Source: Marivivens sp.
GTDB lineage: Bacteria > Pseudomonadota > Alphaproteobacteria > Rhodobacterales > Rhodobacteraceae
Reading direction: 5' to 3'
Assembly: GCA_024642185.1 (NCBI GenBank)
Contig: JAHEBR010000031.1
Coordinates: 1 to 14,430 of the forward strand
DNA length: 14,430 nucleotides
The notes beneath the pieces were generated by a model. That model was not told the origin of the DNA. It saw only the letters and a program-made list of their open reading frames with translations, and ran no database searches. The translations under genes and the position numbers were made by a program. The first letter of the stretch is position 1. Each line of letters starts with the position of its first letter. Below, piece by piece: positions 1-6,431 of this stretch.

Positions 1-726
1 GATATAGCCGCGCGAAAGCTCTTCGGAAACAACCACCATCGACGCCTTCGACAGGCCAAATCCGCCAAATTCCTCGGGGATGGTCAGGCCGAAAACGCCC
101 ATCTCGGCCAACTCTTCGATGACCTGCATCGGGATCAGTTCGTCCCTCAGGTGCCAGTCATGGGCGAAGGGTTCGACCTTTTCGACCGCATAGCGCCGGA
201 ATTGCTCGCGGATCATCTCGAGCTCGTCATCGAGGCCCGGATTTCCCACCGTGATGTTGGCGGCCTGCTCCTGCATCAGCGCCACAAGCCGCTCGCGGGC
301 GGCTTGGGTATTGCCGGTGGCGATCAGGCGGTCGATTTCGGATGTGGCAAGGGCCGAGGCGTCAAGGCCAAGATCGGACAAGCGCATGATTTCAGTCTGC
401 GACATCGGAATACCGCCGCGCAGCTGGGCGAGGTATTCGCCAAAGGCGATCTGCAGAATCAACGCCTCTGTCTCGCCAAACTTGCCCTCGGCGGCAAGGC
501 GGTCGGCCCAGCCGTGCATCTGCTCGAGACAGTTCACATAGGTCGCCAGCCACGACAGCCCATGCGCCGCCGACTGGTTGGCTTCGATCAGCCCCGCCGA
601 AACGCGGCCATCCTTGCTGACAAGGGCCCGAACGGCCTCTTTGGCGCTGGCCAGAAGGCCGTGCAGCGGGGGAAGCGTGGCCGCCGTGAGGCTGGTGAGG
701 TTGTCCAGAAGGGGTTGGTTGCTCAT
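1..726 (-). CDS. mcd: Methylsuccinyl-CoA dehydrogenase, N-terminal part (runs off the window)
   Basis: This is the first 242 residues of an acyl-CoA dehydrogenase-family flavoenzyme; the frame stays open to base 1. An N-terminal extension of about 165 residues (MSNQPLLDNL start) precedes the usual acyl-CoA dehydrogenase N-terminal domain, seen from about residue 165 with FAHDWHLRDELIP (187-199) and VFGLTIPEEFGGFGLSK (211-227). Such an extension is characteristic of (2S)-methylsuccinyl-CoA dehydrogenase, which oxidises methylsuccinyl-CoA to mesaconyl-CoA in the ethylmalonyl-CoA pathway and passes electrons to ETF. The catalytic base and most FAD contacts lie outside the window. The ATG at 726-724 is preceded by a purine-rich GGACAGG. 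The gene is divergent from the TauE/SafE gene, and etfBA lies about 9 kb away. Family assignment is secure; the exact substrate is inferred from the extension. Another extended acyl-CoA dehydrogenase is the alternative. Confidence 0.8.
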   Translation of the reverse strand, partial: MSNQPLLDNLTSLTAATLPPLHGLLASAKEAVRALVSKDGRVSAGLIEANQSAAHGLSWLATYVNCLEQMHGWADRLAAEGKFGETEALILQIAFGEYLAQLRGGIPMSQTEIMRLSDLGLDASALATSEIDRLIATGNTQAARERLVALMQEQAANITVGNPGLDDELEMIREQFRRYAVEKVEPFAHDWHLRDELIPMQVIEELAEMGVFGLTIPEEFGGFGLSKASMVVVSEELSRGYI

Positions 727-786
727 CCTGAAATCCTGTCCATCATGCGGCATTGCGGGCCCCGTATTTTGCTCATGCAGAAATAT

Positions 787-809
787 CCACTTTGCAAGCG
801 CAGCGCAAC
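787..809. promoter_or_regulatory. Possible TTTGCAA-type regulator site upstream of mcd
   Basis: In the 172-bp gap between mcd and the divergent transporter there is CACTTTGCAAG (788-798), followed by a weaker AGCGCAAC (802-809); the two GCAA cores are 11 bp apart. TTTGCAAA half-sites, often in tandem, are known for short-chain fatty acyl-CoA regulators of the ScfR/RamB/PccR group that control acyl-CoA assimilation genes. Only one good half-site is present and the spacing is not the canonical one, so this is a tentative reading. Confidence 0.3.
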
Positions 810-898
810 TTTAATTCAAGATGAAAGCCGCGTTTGAACATAAATGTCGTTGCAGATTCCTGCTGCGCGAGGCCCTCGCTTCGTTGTAACTGACGCGC

Positions 899-1660
899 AT
901 GGATCAGCTTTTCTCCGCCATAACCCCCGCGCATCTGGCGCTAGCCTTCGGCATCACCCTTCTGGCCGGTCTGGTCAAGGGGGCGACCGGTTTTGCCATG
1001 CCGATGATCATGATCTCGGGCCTGACGATCTTTCTGCCGCCCGACATCGCGCTGGCCATGCTGATCCTGCCGACCTTCGTGTCGAACTTCTGGCAGGCGA
1101 TGCGGCAGGGCTGGCGCGAGGCTTGGGGCTCGATCCGCCGGTTCCGTATCTTCCTGATCTGCCTGACGATTTCGCTCTTCATCAGCGCCCATCTGGTGCG
1201 CGTGCTGTCGCAAGACGCGCTGTTTCTCCTGATCGGCGCGCCGGTCGCGGCCTTCACCTCAATGCAGCTTGCCGGCTGGAAACCCAAATTTCAGCCACGC
1301 CTCTGGATCGAGGCGGTGATCGGTGGCTTTGCCGGCTTTGTCGGCGGGGTGAGCGGCGTCTGGGGGCCGCCCACGGTGGCCTATCTGACCGCGATCGACA
1401 CGCCAAAGACCGATCACCTGCGGGTGCAGGGCGTAATCTATGCGCTGGGCGCCTTCGTTCTTCTGGGCGCGCATATCCAGTCGGGTGTTCTGCGCGCCGA
1501 GACGGCTCCGCTGTCGGCGCTGATGGTCATCCCGGCCGGGCTTGGCATGGTGGTGGGGCTGGCGATTCACGACAGGCTCGATCAGGCTACCTTTCGCAAG
1601 GTGACCCAGTTCGTCCTGCTGATTGCAGCTCTCAATCTGGTGCGCCGCGCCGTGTTCTAG
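899..1660 (+). CDS. TauE/SafE-family membrane transporter
   Basis: This is a 253-residue polytopic inner-membrane protein of the sulfite exporter TauE/SafE family. About eight hydrophobic segments can be seen, near residues 12-42, 46-64, 83-101, 107-125, 139-164, 176-196, 203-222 and 233-248. The family signature is present twice as glycine-rich re-entrant-like stretches: GLVKGATGFAMPM (24-36) in the first half and GFAGFVGGVSGVWGPP (143-158) in the second, consistent with the internal duplication of the family. Members move small anions (sulfite, sulfoacetate or other organosulfonates, possibly other organic acids) across the inner membrane; the substrate here cannot be told from sequence. 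The ATG at 899 has no clear Shine-Dalgarno sequence. The gene is divergent from mcd and convergent with pckA, so it appears monocistronic. Confidence 0.85.
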   Translation: MDQLFSAITPAHLALAFGITLLAGLVKGATGFAMPMIMISGLTIFLPPDIALAMLILPTFVSNFWQAMRQGWREAWGSIRRFRIFLICLTISLFISAHLVRVLSQDALFLLIGAPVAAFTSMQLAGWKPKFQPRLWIEAVIGGFAGFVGGVSGVWGPPTVAYLTAIDTPKTDHLRVQGVIYALGAFVLLGAHIQSGVLRAETAPLSALMVIPAGLGMVVGLAIHDRLDQATFRKVTQFVLLIAALNLVRRAVF

Positions 1661-1668
1661 GCGCGGCG
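1643..1668. terminator. GC hairpin between convergent transporter and pckA genes
   Basis: CGCCGCGCC (1643-1651) pairs perfectly with GGCGCGGCG (1660-1668) around an 8-nt loop that holds most of the transporter's stop codon. The 9-bp stem sits where the two convergent genes end, 6 bp before the pckA stop codon. No U-tract follows on either strand, so if it terminates transcription it probably acts with other factors or simply stabilises 3' ends. Confidence 0.45.
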
Positions 1669-1674
1669 GCAAGG

Positions 1675-3273
1675 TCAGCCGATGGCGGCGGCCTTCACGT
1701 CCTCGTCGATATAGGGGACGTATTTGGCGAAGTTCGCGGCAAACATCTCGACGAGCTTGTGCGCCTGCTTGTCATAGGCCGCGGTATCGGCCCAGGTGCT
1801 GCGCGGATCGAGAAGGCGGGCATCGACACCCTCGACCGTCACCGGAACGTCGAAGCCGAAGTTCGCGTCCTTGCGGAAGGTCGCTTCGCTCAGCGAGCCA
1901 TCCAGAGCGGCCGACAGAAGCGCACGGGTCGCCTTGATCGGCATCCGCGTGCCGGTGCCGTAGGCGCCGCCGGTCCAGCCGGTGTTGACAAGCCAGCAGG
2001 TTGCGCCGTGGGTGGCGATCTTGTCCTGCAGGAGCTTGCCATAGACCTCGGGGCGACGCGGCATGAAGGGCGCGCCGAAACAGGTCGAGAAGGTCGGGAT
2101 CGGCTCGGTCACACCGACCTCGGTGCCGGGGGTCTTGGAGGTGAAGCCCGACAGGAAGTGATACATGGCCTGCGCCGGCGTCAGCCGCGCGATCGGCGGC
2201 AGGACGCCATAGGCATCGCAGGTGAGCATGATGATGTTCTTCGGATGGCCCCCGAGGGCGGTTTCGCTGGCGTTCGAGATATAGTCGAGCGGATAGGCGC
2301 AGCGCATATTGTCGGTGAGCGAGTTGTCCTCGAAATCCAGCTCTTTGGTCTCGGGATCGAAGATCATGTTTTCGATCACGGTGCCGAATTTCTGCGTCGT
2401 GGCATAGATCTCGGGCTCGGCGGTGGGCGAGAGGTTGATGGTCTTGGCATAGCAGCCGCCTTCGAAATTGAAGGTGCCGCGATCCGACCAGCCGTGCTCG
2501 TCGTCGCCGATGAGAACGCGGCTCGGATCGGCCGACAGGGTCGTCTTGCCGGTGCCGGAAAGGCCGAAGAACACGGCGGTATCGACCGGGTTGCCGGGGG
2601 CGTGGTTGGCCGAGCAGTGCATCGGCATGATGCCTTTCTCGGGCAGAAGATAATTGAGAAGCGTGAAGACCGATTTCTTGTTCTCGCCGGCATATTCGGT
2701 GCCGCCGATGAGGATCATCTTGCGGGCAAAGTTGAGCGCGATGACGGTCTCACTCCGGCAGCTATGGCGGGCCGGATCGGCCTTGAACGAGGGGCAGTTG
2801 ACGATCGTCCAGTCGGGGGTAAAGCCGTCAAGCTCGGCCCGCTCGGGGCGGCGCAGCAGGTGGCGGATGAAGAGGCCGTGCCAGGCCAGCTCGGTCACCA
2901 TGCGAACGTCGAGGCGATGCTCGGGATCGGCGCCGCCGAAGAGATCCTGAACGAAATAGTCGCGGCCCTTCATGTGGGCGGTCATGTCGGCGTATAGCTG
3001 ATCGAAGGCGGCCGGCTCCATCGGAGGGTTGTTGTCCCACCAGATCGTGTCGACGACATCGGGGGTGCGAACGACGAATTTGTCTTTAGGGCTCCGGCCG
3101 GTGTGCTTGCCGGTCGTGACAAGGAAAGTGCCGCCCTGGCCAAGCGAGCCTTCGCCACGTTCGATGGCCTTTTGCATCAGATCGGGCTCGAGGAGATTAT
3201 AATAGACCGCGCCCAGCCCCGTGATGCCCTGATGATCAAGCTTCATGGTTGGGTTGACCCGTCCTTGGTCCAT
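1675..3273 (-). CDS. pckA: Phosphoenolpyruvate carboxykinase (ATP)
   Basis: A 532-residue enzyme converting oxaloacetate and ATP to phosphoenolpyruvate, CO2 and ADP, the first committed step of gluconeogenesis from C4 acids. Length and motifs fit the ATP-dependent family: TGRSPKDK (58-65), the P-loop GLSGTGKT (237-244), the metal-binding IGDDEHGW (255-262) and a C-terminal NTGWTGGAYGTGTR stretch. I chose the ATG at 3273-3271 (MDQGRVNP) rather than an in-frame ATG 51 bp upstream, because a good CAGGAG lies 7 nt before it and family N termini begin with this sequence. It is divergent from chvI-chvG, an arrangement known from other alphaproteobacteria, and the shared 291-bp region carries repeated TTAGC elements that may include its operator. 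Confidence 0.97.
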   Translation of the reverse strand: MDQGRVNPTMKLDHQGITGLGAVYYNLLEPDLMQKAIERGEGSLGQGGTFLVTTGKHTGRSPKDKFVVRTPDVVDTIWWDNNPPMEPAAFDQLYADMTAHMKGRDYFVQDLFGGADPEHRLDVRMVTELAWHGLFIRHLLRRPERAELDGFTPDWTIVNCPSFKADPARHSCRSETVIALNFARKMILIGGTEYAGENKKSVFTLLNYLLPEKGIMPMHCSANHAPGNPVDTAVFFGLSGTGKTTLSADPSRVLIGDDEHGWSDRGTFNFEGGCYAKTINLSPTAEPEIYATTQKFGTVIENMIFDPETKELDFEDNSLTDNMRCAYPLDYISNASETALGGHPKNIIMLTCDAYGVLPPIARLTPAQAMYHFLSGFTSKTPGTEVGVTEPIPTFSTCFGAPFMPRRPEVYGKLLQDKIATHGATCWLVNTGWTGGAYGTGTRMPIKATRALLSAALDGSLSEATFRKDANFGFDVPVTVEGVDARLLDPRSTWADTAAYDKQAHKLVEMFAANFAKYVPYIDEDVKAAAIG

Positions 3274-3280
3274 AGTCTCG

Positions 3281-3286
3281 CTCCTG
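3281..3286 (-). promoter_or_regulatory. Ribosome binding site fixing the pckA start
   Basis: On the minus strand CAGGAG lies 7 nt upstream of the ATG at 3273. It supports the 532-residue start over the longer in-frame start at 3324, which would place this sequence inside the coding region. Confidence 0.75.
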
Positions 3287-3317
3287 ATTTCGGGTTTCAC
3301 ACCCTTTTCAGGCCCAC

Positions 3318-3447
3318 TTAGCACCTTGAGCTTGGGGCCGAAAAGGCAAGGTTGTCGCAGTTAGCGCAACCAAGTGCCTGTTAGCGCAATCAATATCCAG
3401 AGGCGCGAGACACTGAGGCAAATTAGCCATTCCTCAGCTAAATTAGG
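3318..3447. promoter_or_regulatory. Phased TTAGC/TTAGG repeat elements between pckA and chvI
   Basis: Five TTAG-led elements lie on the plus strand: TTAGC at 3318, 3361, 3381 and 3423, and TTAGG at 3443, with steps of 43, 20, 42 and 20 bp, close to multiples of two helical turns. The strongest pair is a 14-bp direct repeat, GTTAGCGCAACCAA (3360-3373) and GTTAGCGCAATCAA (3380-3393), differing at one base. Around the first copy GGTTG (3350-3354) and CAACC (3367-3371) form an inverted repeat. The second pair shares AAATTAG (3420-3426 and 3440-3446), with TTAGC/GCTAA inverted at 3423-3441. The region is the divergent control region of pckA and chvI, so an operator is plausible; the binding protein is unknown. 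Confidence 0.5.
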
Positions 3448-3488
3448 CGCCAATGTGTCCGCGATAGGCCCAGTTTTTGAGTTTCTGA

Positions 3489-3505
3489 TTGATTCGCCGA
3501 ATCAA
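3489..3505. promoter_or_regulatory. 17-bp perfect dyad with two GANTC sites upstream of chvI
   Basis: TTGATTCGCCGAATCAA is a perfect inverted repeat (7-bp arms, 3-bp centre) ending 59 bp before the chvI ATG. Each arm contains a GANTC pentamer (3491-3495 and 3499-3503), the methylation target of the alphaproteobacterial CcrM enzyme. It may be an operator, possibly methylation-sensitive. The stretch after it (3506-3560) is A- and purine-rich and probably forms the untranslated leader of chvI. Confidence 0.45.
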
Positions 3506-3564
3506 AAGGGACAGAAAAGCAAACAAAAAGCAGGCAAACAACATCGAGCAAAAGGGGCTAACCC

Positions 3565-4266
3565 ATGCAAAAGATTGCACTCGTCGACGACGATCGTAAC
3601 ATTCTTACGTCCGTATCCATGACGCTTGAGGCCGAAGGTTTCGAAGTGGAAACCTATAACGACGGCCAAGCCGCACTGGATGCGTTCAACAAGAAACTGC
3701 CAGATATGGCGGTTCTTGACATCAAGATGCCCCGCATGGACGGCATGGATCTTCTCCAGCGCTTGCGGCAGAAATCTTCGATGCCGGTCATCTTTCTGAC
3801 CTCCAAGGACGACGAGATCGACGAAGTTCTCGGTCTTCGGATGGGTGCCGACGACTATGTGAAAAAGCCGTTTTCCCAGCGCCTTCTGGTCGAGCGTATC
3901 CGCGCGCTGCTGCGCCGCCAGGACGTCATCGCCGGCGACATCGTTGATGACAGCGAAGAGAACAAGATTATGATCCGCGGCGAGCTGACCATGGATCCGC
4001 TGCGCCACGCGGTGAAATGGAAAGGGCTCGACGTGTCGCTGACGGTCACCGAGTTTCTGCTCTTGCAGGCGCTCGCCCAGCGTCCCGGCTTCGTAAAGTC
4101 GCGCGATCAGCTGATGGACGTGGCCTACGATGATCAGGTCTATGTCGACGACCGGACCATCGACAGCCACATCAAGCGCCTTCGCAAGAAGATGCGCCAG
4201 GTCGACGACGATTTCGGCGCAATCGAGACCCTCTACGGGATCGGCTACCGCTACAACGAAGAATAA
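3565..4266 (+). CDS. chvI: ChvI-type response regulator
   Basis: A 233-residue OmpR/PhoB-family response regulator. The receiver domain (about 1-120) shows the acidic pocket D8-D9-D10, phospho-acceptor D52 in LDIKMP, T79 in FLTS and K101 in the VKKPF motif. The winged-helix DNA-binding domain (about 140-230) ends with the typical VDDRTIDSHIKRLRKK and ETLYGIGYRY. It is the cytoplasmic partner of the ChvG kinase encoded 3 nt downstream; in related bacteria the pair controls envelope, exopolysaccharide, acid-response and host-interaction genes. The ATG at 3565 has AGGGG 7 nt upstream. As first gene of a six-gene operon and divergent from pckA, its promoter should lie in 3274-3564, but I could not assign -35/-10 boxes with confidence. 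Confidence 0.95.
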   Translation: MQKIALVDDDRNILTSVSMTLEAEGFEVETYNDGQAALDAFNKKLPDMAVLDIKMPRMDGMDLLQRLRQKSSMPVIFLTSKDDEIDEVLGLRMGADDYVKKPFSQRLLVERIRALLRRQDVIAGDIVDDSEENKIMIRGELTMDPLRHAVKWKGLDVSLTVTEFLLLQALAQRPGFVKSRDQLMDVAYDDQVYVDDRTIDSHIKRLRKKMRQVDDDFGAIETLYGIGYRYNEE

Positions 4267-4269
4267 GGC

Positions 4270-6000
4270 ATGGCCTCAAATTCCGAAATCGACGTCCGCG
4301 ACCTTCGGTCGGTCCGAAAGGCCGCCCATGATCGTGCCGATGTGGTTTTGGGCGAGGACTGGGTCGCCCCCGACATGGCCCAAGACAGTGAAACCCGCGC
4401 CGGCAAGCCCCGGCGCGGGGTCGTCCGGTTGAACCGATCGCCGCTCGCGCGGAAGATCATCATCTTCAATCTTCTTGCGATTGTGATCCTCGTCGTCGGG
4501 GTGCTCTATCTCAATCCATCGCGAGACAATCTGATCTATCAACGCGCCAATGGCCTTGTGAACGAAGCCGAGCTGATCGCGGATGTTATCGAGGCGCAGC
4601 TGCCCAGATCTGGCGGCATTAATGGCGATCAAGCGAATGTTGCCGGTTTGCTTGACGGCCTCGATCTTCGAGGGGGGGTCGAGGTTTTTGTTGTCGACGC
4701 CAGCGGCGAGGTCGTCGCCGAGCGCGTCGCCCCGGCCGAGACCCCAGTTGTCGAAGGACTTGCGCAGGAACAGGGCGGCACCATCCTGACCGATTTCCTG
4801 AATGGTCTTTGGGAGGGGGTTGCGGGCCTGCTCAGCTTTGGCTCGTCTGACGGGCTCGCAACGGTTCCCGTGGATGAAATCCGCCTGATGGCCCCCAGAG
4901 TGATGGCGGAAGGCACCCGTGTTCAAACGGACCGAGATGTGACCGGTGAGACCTATTTCCTCGTCAGCACCCCCGTGTATCAAGGCAATACCCCAGTCGG
5001 GGTTGTGGCGCTCCTGAGCGCTGCGGGCGAGATGGAGACATTGATCCGCCGCGAGCGAGAGTTGATCCTCCAGATGTTTGTTATCGGCATCATGGTATCG
5101 ATCGGTCTGAGCCTCGTGCTGGCCTCGGCCATCGCCAATCCGCTGGCCGACCTTGCGGCCGCGGCCGAGCTTGGGCGCGATCGCAACGCCCGCAGGATGG
5201 CCCCTAGCCGCATCCGGATCCCGGATATGACCGCACGCCCCGACGAGATAGGCCGCCTGTCGGGGGCGCTGCGCGGGATGGTTGCAGCCCTCTATGAGCG
5301 GATCGAAGCCAACGAACAATTCGCCGCCGATGTCTCGCACGAGATCAAAAACCCGCTCGCCTCGTTGCGCTCTGCCGTTGGCACCATGCGGGTCGCCAAA
5401 CGCGACGATCAGCGCGAAAAGCTCCTCGAAGTGATCGAACATGACGTGCGCCGGCTGGACAGGCTGGTAAGCGACATCTCCAACGCCTCGCGCCTCGACA
5501 GCGAACTGGTGCGCGAGGAAGAGAAATCGTTTGAGCTTCTCAAGATGCTCGGCAATCTGGGCGAATTCCTGGGCCACGAGGCGCATGACAAAGGGATCGA
5601 ATATATCTCTGACCTTCCGCCCCAGCCGATCTATATCAATGGGCTTGAAGATCGTCTGGCGCAGGTTTTCGTCAATCTGATCACCAATGCGATCTCATTT
5701 TGCGAAGAGGGCGATGCGATTCGCGTTTGGGCGCGCCGGCGCGAAAATCGCGTTCTTGTGGTTGTCGAGGATACCGGCCCCGGCATTCCTGAGCAGGCGC
5801 TCACCAAAATCTTCAAACGCTTCTATTCCGAGCGCCCCGCTGGCCAGTTTGGCAATAACTCGGGCCTTGGCCTTGCGATCTCGAAACAGATCATTGAGGC
5901 GCATGGCGGCGTGATCTGGGCCGAAAACATCCGCCCGACCGAAGCCGATATCACGTCCGAGCCGCTCGGCGCTCGATTTGTTGTCGGCCTTCCGGTCTAG
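4270..6000 (+). CDS. chvG: ChvG-type sensor histidine kinase
   Basis: A 576-residue membrane histidine kinase that should phosphorylate ChvI. The order is: cytoplasmic N-terminal tail of about 60 residues, membrane segment 62-80, periplasmic sensing region about 82-265, second membrane segment 266-289, a HAMP-like linker, then the dimerisation/phospho-acceptor domain with H357 in FAADVSHEIKNPLASLRS (351-368). The ATP-binding domain follows with the N-box NLITNAISF (469-477), DTGPGIP (501-507), the F box IFKRFYSERP and SGLGLA (531-536). The ATG at 4270 starts 3 nt after the chvI stop and the end of chvI supplies AATAAGG, so translation is probably coupled. All kinase motifs are intact. In relatives ExoR restrains ChvG in the periplasm; no ExoR gene is seen here. 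A strong hairpin lies in its 5' coding region. Confidence 0.95.
   Translation: MASNSEIDVRDLRSVRKAAHDRADVVLGEDWVAPDMAQDSETRAGKPRRGVVRLNRSPLARKIIIFNLLAIVILVVGVLYLNPSRDNLIYQRANGLVNEAELIADVIEAQLPRSGGINGDQANVAGLLDGLDLRGGVEVFVVDASGEVVAERVAPAETPVVEGLAQEQGGTILTDFLNGLWEGVAGLLSFGSSDGLATVPVDEIRLMAPRVMAEGTRVQTDRDVTGETYFLVSTPVYQGNTPVGVVALLSAAGEMETLIRRERELILQMFVIGIMVSIGLSLVLASAIANPLADLAAAAELGRDRNARRMAPSRIRIPDMTARPDEIGRLSGALRGMVAALYERIEANEQFAADVSHEIKNPLASLRSAVGTMRVAKRDDQREKLLEVIEHDVRRLDRLVSDISNASRLDSELVREEEKSFELLKMLGNLGEFLGHEAHDKGIEYISDLPPQPIYINGLEDRLAQVFVNLITNAISFCEEGDAIRVWARRRENRVLVVVEDTGPGIPEQALTKIFKRFYSERPAGQFGNNSGLGLAISKQIIEAHGGVIWAENIRPTEADITSEPLGARFVVGLPV
4394..4419. other. Perfect 10-bp intragenic hairpin in the 5' part of chvG
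   Basis: CCCGCGCCGG (4394-4403) and CCGGCGCGGG (4410-4419) pair perfectly around a 6-nt loop. It covers codons for about residues 42-50 of ChvG, just before the first membrane segment. There is no U-run after it on either strand. It may only reflect coding of Arg/Pro/Gly, but a stem this stable could slow ribosomes or polymerase. Confidence 0.45.
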
Positions 6001-6005
6001 CCAAA

Positions 6006-6431
6006 GTGCCCAATACCGAGATTTTTCACGCAAGCTCGGTCGCGCTGGCCGGGCGCGGGGTCTTGATCCTCGGAGCGTCTGGCACCGGCAAATCCTCGCT
6101 CGCGCTTCACCTCATGGCGCTTGGCGCAACGCTTATTGCCGACGACCGCACCATAGCAAGCGGCGCCCTCAACGGGGATGTATTGCTTTCGGCCCCCGAA
6201 GCGATTCTGGGCAGGATAGAGGCCCGGGGTGTGGGAATTCTATTGGCTGAGGCTGAACAGAATGTGCCGCTGGCGCTGGTCGTCGATCTCGATTCATCCG
6301 AGAAGGATCGCTTGCCGCCTGATCGAACGATCTCGGTTTTGGGTAGAGACTTTCCGCTTCTGCACAATCCCGGCTCTTTACATTTCCCCCATGCAATCCT
6401 TCAGTATCTCAAGGCGGGACGGAGCGACTGA
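6006..6431 (+). CDS. hprK: HPr kinase/phosphorylase, short alphaproteobacterial form
   Basis: A 141-residue protein equal to the C-terminal catalytic domain of HPr kinase/phosphorylase; it lacks the N-terminal domain of the roughly 310-residue Firmicute enzymes, as is usual in alphaproteobacteria. It shows the P-loop GASGTGKS (23-30), the acidic pair in IADDRT (44-49) and the family signature IEARGVGIL. It phosphorylates and dephosphorylates HPr on Ser46; the HPr encoded four genes downstream has that serine. The GTG start at 6006 lies 5 nt after the chvG stop, with no clear Shine-Dalgarno sequence, so coupled translation is likely. It links the two-component pair to the PTS proteins in one operon. 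Confidence 0.95.
   Translation: MPNTEIFHASSVALAGRGVLILGASGTGKSSLALHLMALGATLIADDRTIASGALNGDVLLSAPEAILGRIEARGVGILLAEAEQNVPLALVVDLDSSEKDRLPPDRTISVLGRDFPLLHNPGSLHFPHAILQYLKAGRSD

Noticed and set aside
844..2997. 717-codon open frame on the plus strand
   Set aside because: It crosses the transporter gene in another frame and lies antisense to pckA. Its product is Arg/Gly/Ala-rich with no family motif; long antisense frames are expected opposite GC-biased genes.
4276..5586. 436-codon open frame antisense to chvG
   Set aside because: The sense strand encodes a complete histidine kinase with all motifs; the antisense product shows no recognisable domain.
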